A stretch of DNA of 64,000 bases from an uncultured Lachnospiraceae bacterium (GTDB lineage Bacteria > Bacillota > Clostridia > Lachnospirales > Lachnospiraceae). The position numbers were made by a program, and so were the translations under genes. The notes beneath the pieces were generated by a model. The model was not told the origin of the DNA. It ran no database searches and saw nothing but the letters and a program-made list of their open reading frames with translations. Where the stretch lies: the NCBI GenBank assembly GCA_947631685.1, contig CANRMI010000002.1, positions 1 to 64,000 of the forward strand, read 5' to 3'. Within the stretch, counting starts at the first letter, position 1, and every line of letters begins with the position of its first letter. Positions 54,339-63,975 of the stretch are shown piece after piece.

Positions 54339-55400
54339 TTATCTGTAGAGCGTAAAATCGTAATTTTCATATAAGTCTTTTATTTCGCTATAATAAGCGT
54401 CCAACCCGTCAGAAGTCAATTCTCCCTCGCCACTTCTCATGCATCTTAAGATTTCGGAATTTATATCTTCGCTGTAATGTATGGTATCTGTATAATTGTC
54501 CAGGTTTTCTATAATATCCGTTCTTTTGCTGAAATCAAAAACATGAACATTCTCTGCAGAAAGCAGAAGCCTTGCAGAAAGCTTCTGGGCCTCTATCTGT
54601 ATTCCGAGCTGCCGCGATCTTACAAGCGAATCCCAGTAACAGATACTGTAGGGGGGGAAGAAAAAATAAAATTCGGTATCCGGATGCTCCAGCGCCAGCG
54701 TCAGAAAATTTTGGGTAATATTGTCCGATATTCTTGTAATGTCCTCATTATCAATATAATATTCTTTTTCACTGACCGGCAGCGGCTCAAAATCTTTCAA
54801 AACCGTTTCCACACCAAAATGCGCATACTGAGCCCAATTACCGTACATATCTCTGTCCGGTGTTTTCTCTTTTGCCAGGGTATAATTGAGTACTGCTAAA
54901 GTTTTGGGAATGACATCTTTGTTCAACAGATAATTTACATCATTACAAAACCATTCATCATATAGATATGTGGGATACTCGGTATATTCCTCATAATCCG
55001 CGGGCATATTCAATCTGCTGCCGTCCAGGCTGCAGACAATATAGCGAATATCAGGTTGATGGGCAAAGCATCTTTGGATACTTTCTCCCAATTCATGAAA
55101 GGAGGCTCCGGAGTAAGCGATCTTCAAAGAGTTCGCTCCCCATAGCGCATCAAACTCGCTGCATTTGAAATTCAGGCTCATACTGGTTCCGGTAATGATG
55201 CTGTCATAGGAATAATGTCTGGCCATACCGTCGTTCTGATACCTCTCGTCCTTTAAAGGATATTCCAGAAAAGGGAGCGGCCCATGATAATGTAAAAACG
55301 GATCGATAAATGCAGTAACTAATGCCAGTATTGCCAAAATCAGCACTGTGGAGCCGATCACAAATAAGTTCCATTTTTTTGATTTCATATAGTTTCCCAC
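54339..55400 (-). CDS. Membrane-anchored SGNH-like acyltransferase partner (AlgJ/DltD-like)
   Basis: One N-terminal TM; SIITGTSMSLNF (GTS nucleophile-like) and DNYTDTIHYSEDIN (DxxH). Confidence 0.6.
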   Translation of the reverse strand: MGNYMKSKKWNLFVIGSTVLILAILALVTAFIDPFLHYHGPLPFLEYPLKDERYQNDGMARHYSYDSIITGTSMSLNFKCSEFDALWGANSLKIAYSGASFHELGESIQRCFAHQPDIRYIVCSLDGSRLNMPADYEEYTEYPTYLYDEWFCNDVNYLLNKDVIPKTLAVLNYTLAKEKTPDRDMYGNWAQYAHFGVETVLKDFEPLPVSEKEYYIDNEDITRISDNITQNFLTLALEHPDTEFYFFFPPYSICYWDSLVRSRQLGIQIEAQKLSARLLLSAENVHVFDFSKRTDIIENLDNYTDTIHYSEDINSEILRCMRSGEGELTSDGLDAYYSEIKDLYENYDFTLYR

Positions 55401-55421
55401 CTGTTATGAATAATATTGCTG

Positions 55422-56900
55422 CTAAAAATTAAAATATAAAAAGGTTGACACTCCCGAAAGTGAAATGACAGACCACGTCAGCAGCAGGATACTGGAAAGC
55501 GCGTTTGGAATCGATGGTACAAATTTTTTCTCGTGGCAATTCTTTTTGAAAAAAACAATAACACTTACGACTCCGAAAAGAATTGCTATATGAAGCCATG
55601 GATACCGCAAAAATATCGTCCCCAACTTCCCGATATGCTCCTCCAGATAAGTAAATTCCAGCAGATCAAAGCATCCTAGCAGTTCCCGACTGACAGAAAA
55701 ATCCCATGGGGAAAATAGTGTTTTAAAAATGTTCCCTGCCTGTTCTAAAGAGTTTGCCCGAAACAGAATCCATGAAAGATTCACGAATAAAAAAGTAGAA
55801 GTGGTTCCTAACCAGCCAGGCACCTTTTTCCATATATTTTGGAACAGCCTGCAGGCCGCGTACGCCGTACCGTGAATGGCACCCCACAAAATAAATGTCC
55901 ATGCGGCGCCATGCCATATTCCGCTGATCAAAAATACAAGCATTATATTGAGCATGGTGCGTATTGTGCCTTTCCTGCTTCCGCCCAGCGGAAAATATAC
56001 ATATTTGCGTAAGAATCTGGTGAGGGTAATATGCCAGCGTTTCCAGAATTCTAAAATGGACGCTGCTTTGTAAGGAGATAAAAAATTGACCGGTAGTTCC
56101 AGATGAAACATATTGGCGATTCCACATGCCATATCGCAGTAGCCGCTGAAATCAAAGTAAATCTGAAAGGTATACAGCAGAGAAACGATCGCAGCCTCCG
56201 GCCCCGTTATGACTGAAGCGTTTGCGTATCCCCATTCAACACCCTTTCCCAGAACATCTGCCAGCAGGACTTTCTTAGACAGTCCTATAGCAAAAAGCCA
56301 GATTCCGTGAGCCAGCATTTCCTGGTCGAGTTTTTTTCTTTTATGCTCCGCAAACTGAGGGATCATTTCCTGGTGCAGTACGATGGGCCCCGCTATCAAC
56401 TGTGGGAAAAAAGAAATAAAAAGTACATAATCCAAAAAGGTATAATCCACAGTTTCCCTGCGGTATGAATCCACAAGATAGGAAATCTGTTGAAAAGTAA
56501 AAAAACTGATACCCAGAGGCATCAGAATGTCACCTATAGGAAAGGATGTCTTTAAGATGCTGTTCAGATTGGCAAGAAAAAAATTTAAATACTTATAGTA
56601 AAAGATAATTCCGAGATTAAACAGCACACCACTTATAAGCAATATTTTTCTGCCTTTTTGCCTGTTTAACTTCAGCAAAAATCTGGAGCACAGGAAGTTA
56701 ACGCCGATACTCCCTAAAATGATCAGAAGATAAGAAATATGAAAATAGCCATAAAACCAGAATGACATCCCTATAAGGGCGATTTTGGCCGCGGTATATT
56801 TTCCTATATGATTCAGTCCAAAATATAATATTAATGAGACTGGCAGAAAAAATAAAATGAAAATATAAGAATTAAATAACAATGCCGGATACCTCCACAA
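55422..56900 (-). CDS. MBOAT family O-acyltransferase (AlgI-like)
   Basis: LFNSYIFILFFLPVSLILYF; RFWKRWHITLTRFLRKYVYFPLGGSRKGTIRTMLNIMLVFLISGIWHGAAWTFILWGAIHG. Confidence 0.95.
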   Translation of the reverse strand: MWRYPALLFNSYIFILFFLPVSLILYFGLNHIGKYTAAKIALIGMSFWFYGYFHISYLLIILGSIGVNFLCSRFLLKLNRQKGRKILLISGVLFNLGIIFYYKYLNFFLANLNSILKTSFPIGDILMPLGISFFTFQQISYLVDSYRRETVDYTFLDYVLFISFFPQLIAGPIVLHQEMIPQFAEHKRKKLDQEMLAHGIWLFAIGLSKKVLLADVLGKGVEWGYANASVITGPEAAIVSLLYTFQIYFDFSGYCDMACGIANMFHLELPVNFLSPYKAASILEFWKRWHITLTRFLRKYVYFPLGGSRKGTIRTMLNIMLVFLISGIWHGAAWTFILWGAIHGTAYAACRLFQNIWKKVPGWLGTTSTFLFVNLSWILFRANSLEQAGNIFKTLFSPWDFSVSRELLGCFDLLEFTYLEEHIGKLGTIFLRYPWLHIAILFGVVSVIVFFKKNCHEKKFVPSIPNALSSILLLTWSVISLSGVSTFLYFNF

Positions 56901-56912
56901 GTAATCCCCATA

Positions 56913-58400
56913 TCAAAACTTCAGACGTCCTGGCCTGCGAGGCGGCTTCCTGCGGCGCTTTTTGCGGCGGCTGCGCTGCCAGCTGCGCCGGTTGCTGCGT
57001 TCAGGCGTATTGAAATGATAATTGACAAAGAAAGCGCGGAGAAAGATCACCGCGATACACGCGCCCGCGATACCCAGAACCCATAGAATAACCGTGACCA
57101 CATTGATGAATATGGTGCGGGGCGGGGCAGGGGTATCTGGGTCACTTTGAGAATCCAGGGGCTGCATGGCGCCGCTCTCGAAAGAATAATCTTCCTCCTG
57201 ACCGGCAAAATCCACGGATACAGAGCCCAGGAAGCGGTCCCTGTAGGTATAAGTGATCAGGGCGGCTTCTCTTTCATTGTCGGTATCATAGGAAATGGAA
57301 GATTCCACGTCCTCAAAGGAAATGGTTTTGGGCATGATGATGCAGTCCTGCCGGTTCAGGGACAGAATGGGCCTGGAACTGCCGAAAATATCGTTGTCGC
57401 TGTAGAAAAAGCCTGCGTTGTCAATATTGTAGCGGGTTTCGGTTTCGGCGATATTCACCCGCTCAAAATTGTGAAAGCCATAGTTAAAGAGGGAAACCGT
57501 ATCGGCAAACTGGGCCGGAGAGTCCTCCACCATAACCACCGCAACCAGCTTCATGCCGTCTTTCTGGGCGCAGGATACCAAGATGTTTCCCGCGGCGGTT
57601 GTATAGCCGGTCTTGCTTCCCACCAGATATTCGTAGGCATAGGGTTTGCCGGGGAAAAGCTGGTTCTTGGAGTAGGCGATGATATGATCCGGCTGGGTGG
57701 CGGTGGCGGGCAGGTCCAGCTTCTCGGTGGAAGAAATTTTGCACAAGAGCTCGTTGGCAAAGAAAGCCCGTCCAATCATGGCCAGATCATACGCGGAGGT
57801 GTAATGATTCTCGTCGGGCAGGCCGTTGGGATTGGCAAAGTGGGAGTCCACGCAGCCTAACTCTCTGGCCCGTTCGTTCATCAGATCCGTGAAATCTTCC
57901 CAGCTTGTACCGGAAACATGTTCTGCTAGGGCAAAGGCCGCTTCGTTGGCGGAAGCGATCAACACCGCGTTCAGGCACTGCTCCAAGGTAATGGCTTCCC
58001 CCTCATCCAGGGCGATATGGGAACTGTCCCTGGGAGTATCAAAAACAGCGTCATGGGAAAGCGTAACAACTTCATCCAGGGAGCAGTTTTCCACGGCGAT
58101 GAGACAGGTCAAAAGCTTGGTGGTGCTGGCGGGATAAAGCTGTTCATGGATGTTTTTTTCGTAGAGAATGGCACCGCTGTCCGCATCCATCAAAATGGCC
58201 GACTGGGCGCTTATTTGGGGCGCGGGCGGCCAGTTGGGGACGGTGTCTGTCTGGACGGGAATCTGAAGCCGCTCTTCCACATCATCCATGACGGGCAGGG
58301 CGTCAGCCCAAAGGGTATTTCCCGGCAGCAGGGCGAAAAATAAAGGCAGTATTATAAAAAGAGCAAGTTCGCGAAAAAAAGAAGACGATAGTTTGGGCAA
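56913..58400 (-). CDS. D-alanyl-D-alanine carboxypeptidase (PBP5/DacF type)
   Basis: YPASTTKLLTCLIAVE (SxxK), SANEAAFALAEH, KTGYTTAAGNIL; likely TTG start at 58400 behind AGGTGAGG. Confidence 0.93.
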   Translation of the reverse strand: MPKLSSSFFRELALFIILPLFFALLPGNTLWADALPVMDDVEERLQIPVQTDTVPNWPPAPQISAQSAILMDADSGAILYEKNIHEQLYPASTTKLLTCLIAVENCSLDEVVTLSHDAVFDTPRDSSHIALDEGEAITLEQCLNAVLIASANEAAFALAEHVSGTSWEDFTDLMNERARELGCVDSHFANPNGLPDENHYTSAYDLAMIGRAFFANELLCKISSTEKLDLPATATQPDHIIAYSKNQLFPGKPYAYEYLVGSKTGYTTAAGNILVSCAQKDGMKLVAVVMVEDSPAQFADTVSLFNYGFHNFERVNIAETETRYNIDNAGFFYSDNDIFGSSRPILSLNRQDCIIMPKTISFEDVESSISYDTDNEREAALITYTYRDRFLGSVSVDFAGQEEDYSFESGAMQPLDSQSDPDTPAPPRTIFINVVTVILWVLGIAGACIAVIFLRAFFVNYHFNTPERSNRRSWQRSRRKKRRRKPPRRPGRLKF

Positions 58401-58538
58401 TATAACCTCACCTTTCGGAAGTAAAAATCCAATCAAAGTACTTTCTCATTATACACTATTTTTGTAAAATTTCACACTTTATTTTTTCAGGAATTGTGCT
58501 ATACTGTTTTAGATAGAAATCAGAAAGAGATTGGAAAG

Positions 58539-59177
58539 ATGCGGTTAAGGAATATTGCAGGTTCCAGAGAGAAGATCGCGGAGAGCAGCTTCGTGGTGCA
58601 TAAGCCCTGGGAGCAAAGGGGAAAATGGCGGGAACTCTTTAAAAATGACAATCCTATCGTGATCGAGATCGGTATGGGAAAGGGAAAGTTTCTTCATGAA
58701 CTGGCTGCCGCCAACCCTCAGAACAATTATATAGGCATTGAAAAGTACTCCAGTGTACTGCTGCGGGCCATTCAGAAAATGGAAGAGGACGAGCTTCCCA
58801 ATCTGAGGTTTATCCGTATGGACGCGGAGGGACTGACGGGGGTTTTTGATAAGGGAGAAGTGGAGAAGATTTATCTGAATTTTTCCGATCCATGGCCCAA
58901 GGAGAGACATGCGGGACGGAGGCTGCCGTCCAGGCAGTTTTTGGAGAGGTATGACCAGGTGCTGGCTCCGGATGGCAGGCTGGAATTTAAAACGGACAAT
59001 CGGGAACTGTTTGATTTTGCCCTGGACGAGCTTTCTGAGGCGGGCTGGAGAGCCGAAGCGGTGACCTATGATCTGCACCACGACGATGCCATGCTGCCCG
59101 GCAATATCATGACCGAATACGAAGAGAGGTTTTCCGCCATGGGAAATCCGATCTGCAAATATATCATCTGCAGATAA
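58539..59177 (+). CDS. trmB: tRNA (guanine(46)-N7)-methyltransferase
   Basis: VIEIGMGKGKFLHELAAANPQNNYIGIEKYSSVL; NFSDPWPKERHAGRRLPSRQFLE. Confidence 0.96.
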   Translation: MRLRNIAGSREKIAESSFVVHKPWEQRGKWRELFKNDNPIVIEIGMGKGKFLHELAAANPQNNYIGIEKYSSVLLRAIQKMEEDELPNLRFIRMDAEGLTGVFDKGEVEKIYLNFSDPWPKERHAGRRLPSRQFLERYDQVLAPDGRLEFKTDNRELFDFALDELSEAGWRAEAVTYDLHHDDAMLPGNIMTEYEERFSAMGNPICKYIICR

Positions 59178-59285
59178 CGGCAGAGCCCAGGCTGTAACCG
59201 CCAGTATAACCATTGGTACGACCGGCTGGTATAACCGGTATAGAACGGGGCATACTACCGGAAAAGAGAAAGAGAGGGATATATT

Positions 59286-59606
59286 ATGGAAGTAAAGGTG
59301 ACAAGGCAGAATTTTGAGGAGGAGGTACTTTCCAGCGAGGTACCCGTACTGATTGATTTTTACGCGGATTGGTGCGGCCCCTGCAAGATGATGGCGCCGG
59401 TGGTGGAAAAACTGGCGGAAGACTACGCGGGCAGGGTAAAGGTTGGAAAGGTCAATGTGGACGAAGAGCCGGAACTGGCTCAGAAGTACCGTGTGGTAAG
59501 CATACCCACTTTTGCTTTTTTTAAAAATGGAGAAGTGGCAGATACCGCTATTGGGGCCATGAGCGCGGCGGAATTGACGCAGAAAACGGAGCAGATACTG
59601 GCCTGA
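59286..59606 (+). CDS. trxA: Thioredoxin
   Basis: VLIDFYADWCGPCKMMAPVVEKLA. Confidence 0.96.
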   Translation: MEVKVTRQNFEEEVLSSEVPVLIDFYADWCGPCKMMAPVVEKLAEDYAGRVKVGKVNVDEEPELAQKYRVVSIPTFAFFKNGEVADTAIGAMSAAELTQKTEQILA

Positions 59607-59680
59607 CGGCGTATCTGCTTTCTTATGGGCGTGTCAGGAGCGGCGCGGTGTGGAGATCTGCAGGGAAAGGATAAGCTTTT

Positions 59681-60151
59681 ATGTACATAATACTGTTTTT
59701 GATCTGGATCATTTTTAACGGAAAGCTGACGTGGGAAATCGCCCTTTTCGGGCTGGGGATCGTGTCGGCCATATATGCTTTTCTCTGCGTCTTTATGGGC
59801 TACAGTGTGAAAAAGGACATTCTGTTCTGCAAAAAAAGCCTGCGGCTGATCCAGTACGCGGCAGTACTGGTATGGGAGATCATAAAGGCCAATGCGGCGG
59901 TAGTCCGCATGATCCTCTCGCCGCGTTTTCAAAACGAGCCGGTGCTGATAAAGTTCCGGACAGATTTAAAAACCCGCATGGCTAAAGTATTGTTAGCCAA
60001 TTCTATTACCCTGACGCCGGGGACCATTACGGTTTCCCTGGAGGGAGATGAGTATACTGTGCACTGTCTGGATAAGAGCCTGGCGGAGGGAATCGATACT
60101 TCCGTCTTTGTCAGGCTGCTGCATAAGCTGGAAGAAGGAGGAACAAAATAG
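59681..60151 (+). CDS. Na+/H+ antiporter subunit E (MnhE/MbhA-like)
   Basis: SCLVLLANSITLTPGTITVSLEGDEYTVHCLD-type MnhE motif (LANSITLTPGTITV). Confidence 0.9.
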   Translation: MYIILFLIWIIFNGKLTWEIALFGLGIVSAIYAFLCVFMGYSVKKDILFCKKSLRLIQYAAVLVWEIIKANAAVVRMILSPRFQNEPVLIKFRTDLKTRMAKVLLANSITLTPGTITVSLEGDEYTVHCLDKSLAEGIDTSVFVRLLHKLEEGGTK

Positions 60152-60153
60152 CC

Positions 60154-60489
60154 GTGGAAATTACGGAACTGTACCAAAATGTGTATGTTGGGATCCTGCT
60201 CTTCATGGCATTTTTGCTGTTTGCCTGTCTGCTGCGGGCGATATTGGGGCCCAGTATGGCGGACAGGGTGGTGGCTGTGAATATGATGGGCACCATGGTG
60301 ATCGTTATGATCGCGGTGTTTACGCTGCTTTTGGGAGAAGGGTATCTGGCGGATATTTGTCTGATCTACGCTATGATAAGCTTCTTAGCGGTGGTGGTGC
60401 TGACGAAGGTGTATACGGGCGTGTACCTAGAGAAGAAACAGCAGCAGGAAGAAAACGGTGAAAACAAGGAGGAAAGCGAAAATGGCTGA
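60154..60489 (+). CDS. Subunit F (MnhF/MbhB-like)
   Basis: LLRAILGPSMADRVVAVNMMGTMVIVMIAVFTLL; GTG start. Confidence 0.92.
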   Translation: MEITELYQNVYVGILLFMAFLLFACLLRAILGPSMADRVVAVNMMGTMVIVMIAVFTLLLGEGYLADICLIYAMISFLAVVVLTKVYTGVYLEKKQQQEENGENKEESENG

Positions 60490-60814
60490 GTGGATACGCT
60501 TTATCGCGGGAAGTGTCTTTTTGTTGATCGGACTGTTTATTTTCTGCGTGCAGCTTTTTGGAGTTTTTCGTTATAAATATGTGCTGAACCGTATGCACGC
60601 GGCAGCTATGGGGGATACACTGGGAATCAGCTTTTCCCTGGTGGGCCTGATGATCTTTTCCGGATTCAATTTTGTAACTTTAAAATTTGCGCTGGTTATT
60701 TTGTTTCTGTGGTGCGCTTCTCCGGTTTCTTCCCATCTGATCGCCAGACTGGAAGTGACCACCAACGAAAAGCTGGAGGAGTACTGCAAAACGGAAAAAG
60801 AAACCGATAAGTGA
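60482..60814 (+). CDS. Subunit G (MnhG/MbhC-like)
   Basis: YVLNRMHAAAMGDTLGISFSLVGLMI; CASPVSSHLIARLE. Confidence 0.9.
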   Translation: MAEWIRFIAGSVFLLIGLFIFCVQLFGVFRYKYVLNRMHAAAMGDTLGISFSLVGLMIFSGFNFVTLKFALVILFLWCASPVSSHLIARLEVTTNEKLEEYCKTEKETDK

Positions 60815-60831
60815 AATGACGGAGGCGGACT

Positions 60832-61092
60832 ATGGCATTTTTACAGGCAATCCTGTTGGGATTTCTGGTGGTATGCGCGATCTCGGTGAGCTTTTCCAGA
60901 AATCTCCTTAATTCCATCATTATATATATGTCCTTTTCTTTGGTAATGGCCATGATCTGGATCTGTCTGGAATCTCCGGACTTAGCGATCACGGAGGCCG
61001 CGGTGGGAGCGGGCGTTACCACCATTCTCTTTTTCGTAACCCTGAAAAAGATCCATGCCATAGGGCAGGAGGATGGAAAGGACAAGCATTGA
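60832..61092 (+). CDS. MbhD/DUF4040-like subunit
   Basis: SLVMAMIWICLESPDLAITEAAVGAGVTTILFFVTLKKI. Confidence 0.85.
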   Translation: MAFLQAILLGFLVVCAISVSFSRNLLNSIIIYMSFSLVMAMIWICLESPDLAITEAAVGAGVTTILFFVTLKKIHAIGQEDGKDKH

Positions 61093-61130
61093 TGCGGGGA
61101 CTGTCCGACACGGCAGAATGAGAGGCAGAA

Positions 61131-62108
61131 ATGAATAGAAGAGAGAAAGAAAAAAGAAAAGAAAAAAGCGAAAAAGAAGAAAAGAAATCCTCCCGTTTTG
61201 AAAGCTGGCTGGACGGGGACAGGGATATTTATGACGGCAATATGGAACTGCGCCCTCAGAAAGAATATGAGCCTTCTCCGTATCTTCTGCGCAGGCAGGA
61301 AAACGAGCGGAAGAAAATGGAAGAGAGAGTCAATGATGTGGCGCGCAACAAGGAGTACCGGGTATTTAAACGGGCTTATCGGGTGTTGGCAGTGGTTTTC
61401 TGTCTGTCCTTTATCGCGCTGTTGGTATTGGCAGTATCCTGGCTGCCTCCCGTGGGACAGGCCGGCAATCCGGATAACAATGAGGTTTCCGCCCGTTACA
61501 TAGAAGAGGGCCTGCAGGAGACCGGATCGGTGAATATCGTTACCGGTATGATTCTGACTTACAGGGCTTTCGATACGTTTGGGGAGACCAATGTGCTGTT
61601 TATCGCGACATGCTGCGTCATGGTCATGCTGATGCTGGACGAGGCGGTCTTAAAGAAGCAGGAAACGGACAATGACAGAAAGTATGAGCCCAAGAATGAC
61701 GCGATCCTGCAGGGTATGGCGTTCATACTCTGTCCAGTCATCTTTATTTTTGGTATCTACGTGATCCTGGGAGGACATCTGGGCCCTGGGGGAGGGTTCT
61801 CCGGCGGCGCGGTCATCGGCGCGGGCCTGATCCTCTACGTGATCGCTTTTGGATTTAAGAAAACCCAGCGCTTTTTCAATGAGGCGGTCTATAAGACGGC
61901 CAAGATCACTTCACTGGTTATGTACGGTCTTATCGGCTCCTATTTTTATATTACGGGAGCAAACGGTATAGAAAATCATATTCCGCTGGGACTGCCCGGG
62001 CACATCCTCAGCGGCGGTATCATCCTGCCTATCAATATCTGCGTGGGAATAGAGGTGGCCTGCACCATGTACGCGTTTTACGCGCTGTTCAGAAGAGGAG
62101 GGCTGTGA
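61131..62108 (+). CDS. Fusion of MbhE-like (MrpA C-terminal) and MnhB/MbhF-like domains
   Basis: NIVTGMILTYRAFDTFGETNVLFIATCCVMVML followed by FGIYVILGGHLGPGGGFSGGAVIGAGLILYVIAFG. Confidence 0.82.
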   Translation: MNRREKEKRKEKSEKEEKKSSRFESWLDGDRDIYDGNMELRPQKEYEPSPYLLRRQENERKKMEERVNDVARNKEYRVFKRAYRVLAVVFCLSFIALLVLAVSWLPPVGQAGNPDNNEVSARYIEEGLQETGSVNIVTGMILTYRAFDTFGETNVLFIATCCVMVMLMLDEAVLKKQETDNDRKYEPKNDAILQGMAFILCPVIFIFGIYVILGGHLGPGGGFSGGAVIGAGLILYVIAFGFKKTQRFFNEAVYKTAKITSLVMYGLIGSYFYITGANGIENHIPLGLPGHILSGGIILPINICVGIEVACTMYAFYALFRRGGL

Positions 62109-62109
62109 T

Positions 62110-62484
62110 ATGGGAGCCAATTTCTTTGTCAATTATGAAGAAGTGGTGGCAATGATCCTGTTTGGTATCGGCTTTGCCAACCTGCTTTTACAGAACAATC
62201 TGATCAAGAAGATCATCGGTATGAATATTATGGATGCGGCAATCTATCTGTTCCTGGCGGAAAAAGGATATATCGCGGGACGGGCGGCGCCTATCATTAC
62301 CGACGGGGTGCAGAAAATGGAAGCGTACATCAATCCTATTCCCAGCGGCCTGGTGCTGACCGGTATCGTGGTTTCCGTTTCCGTTACGGCGCTGATGCTT
62401 TCCATTACGATCCGGCTCTATGCCAGATACCACACGCTGAATCTGGATGAGATTTCCGCGTTGATAAAAAAGGAGGAGGCGTAA
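62110..62484 (+). CDS. NuoK/MnhC/MbhG-like subunit
   Basis: FGIGFANLLLQNNLIKKIIGMNIMDAAIYLFLAEKGY; IVVSVSVTALMLSITIRLY. Confidence 0.92.
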   Translation: MGANFFVNYEEVVAMILFGIGFANLLLQNNLIKKIIGMNIMDAAIYLFLAEKGYIAGRAAPIITDGVQKMEAYINPIPSGLVLTGIVVSVSVTALMLSITIRLYARYHTLNLDEISALIKKEEA

Positions 62485-63975
62485 ATGGAGATCATCAGAA
62501 ATTTCCCTGCCGCCGCCATCCTGCTGTGTCTGTTTGCTGGGATCGTTTCTTCGGGACTGAAGCCGAAAGCGGCGAAATGGCTGAATCATGCACTGATCGT
62601 TGTAGAGATGGCTCTGAATCTGTGTACGCTGTATTATACAGCCGTGACGGGAGAGGCTTTTGTTTATGTGATGGGTAAATTTCCCGCTCCCTGGGGAAAC
62701 GAGATCCGTGCAGGCGTTTTGGAAGCGCTGCTGGCGCTTTTTGTCTGCGGAGTTATGCTGCTGTCCCTTTTAGGAGGGGAAAAAGAGCTGGAGGAAAAGG
62801 TGGAGGAAAACAAACTCTTCCTCTATTATGTGCTGGCGGATCACCTGTTATGCTCGCTGCTGGCATTGATATATACCAACGACCTTTTTACGGCCTATGT
62901 CTTTGTGGAGATCAATACCATATCCGCCTGCGGCCTGATCATGATAAGGCAGACGGGACGGACTATAGAAGCGGCGGTGCGCTATATGATCATGAGCCTG
63001 TTAGGCTCCGGCCTGCTGTTAATGGGACTGTGTATGCTCTATGATCTGACAGGGCATCTGCTGATGAGCAACATACAGGAATCTGTGGCGCGGCTCCACG
63101 CGTCGGGAATGTATGGGGTTCCCCTTACGGTTACCATCGGGTTAATGACAGTGGGACTGGCCATTAAGAGCGCGCTGTTCCCTTTTCATACCTGGGTACC
63201 GGATGCCTATGGCTATTCCACGGCGTCCAGCGCGGCTATTCTTTCCTCTCTGGTGAGTAAAGGATACATTTTTCTGCTGATCAAGATCATTTACCGAGTC
63301 ATTGGGTTCGAGGTGTTCCACGATACCAAGATCGTGAATGTGCTCTTCCTGTTCGGCCTGGCGGGAATGATATTCGGCTCCCTGAGCGCTATTAAGGAGA
63401 ACAATATCCGCAGGATGATCGCTTTTTCTTCGGTGGCGCAGATCGGTTATATTTACATGGGAATCGGTATGGGAACCCAGGCCGGTATGGTGGCCGCCAT
63501 CTTTCATATATTTTCTCATGCGGCTGCCAAGGCGCTGCTGTTCGTTGCGTGTATGGGCATTACCGGCGCATCCGGCGGCAGCGTGAAGTTTCAGGATCTC
63601 ACGGGCGCTGCCTACCGGAACAAATTAGCGGGCGCTGCCTTTACCGCAGGCTCTCTCTCCATGGTGGGACTGCCCCTGTTCTCCGGTTTTATCAGTAAGC
63701 TGCTCTTTGCCCAGGCGGCCGTACAGAACCAGGGAAAAATGCTGCCGGCTTTGGTGGTGCTGGCTGTCAGTACGATCCTGAACGCTGTTTACTTTATGAA
63801 GACCGTGATCCGTATTTATACTCCCGAACAGTCGCCGTATGAGGGGATCACCTGGAAAAACCAGAAGCTGCTTACAGTGTCCTGTGTTCTGCTGACGGTG
63901 CTGAATCTGCATCTGGGATGTCTTTCCCAATCTTGGGAAAATTTGATCATGAAAGGATTGGGGATGTTCGCATGA
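62485..63975 (+). CDS. NuoN/MrpD/MbhH-like proton-translocating subunit
   Basis: YVFVEINTISACGLIMIRQTGRTIEAAVRYMIMSLLGSGLLLMG; IKSALFPFHTWVPDAYGYSTASSAAILSSLVSKGYIFLL. Confidence 0.95.
   Translation: MEIIRNFPAAAILLCLFAGIVSSGLKPKAAKWLNHALIVVEMALNLCTLYYTAVTGEAFVYVMGKFPAPWGNEIRAGVLEALLALFVCGVMLLSLLGGEKELEEKVEENKLFLYYVLADHLLCSLLALIYTNDLFTAYVFVEINTISACGLIMIRQTGRTIEAAVRYMIMSLLGSGLLLMGLCMLYDLTGHLLMSNIQESVARLHASGMYGVPLTVTIGLMTVGLAIKSALFPFHTWVPDAYGYSTASSAAILSSLVSKGYIFLLIKIIYRVIGFEVFHDTKIVNVLFLFGLAGMIFGSLSAIKENNIRRMIAFSSVAQIGYIYMGIGMGTQAGMVAAIFHIFSHAAAKALLFVACMGITGASGGSVKFQDLTGAAYRNKLAGAAFTAGSLSMVGLPLFSGFISKLLFAQAAVQNQGKMLPALVVLAVSTILNAVYFMKTVIRIYTPEQSPYEGITWKNQKLLTVSCVLLTVLNLHLGCLSQSWENLIMKGLGMFA

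Noticed and set aside
59178-59285. GTATAACC/CCGGT repeats between trmB and trxA as a riboswitch
   Set aside because: Only short imperfect stems; nothing resembling a known aptamer and no terminator or SD sequestration visible.
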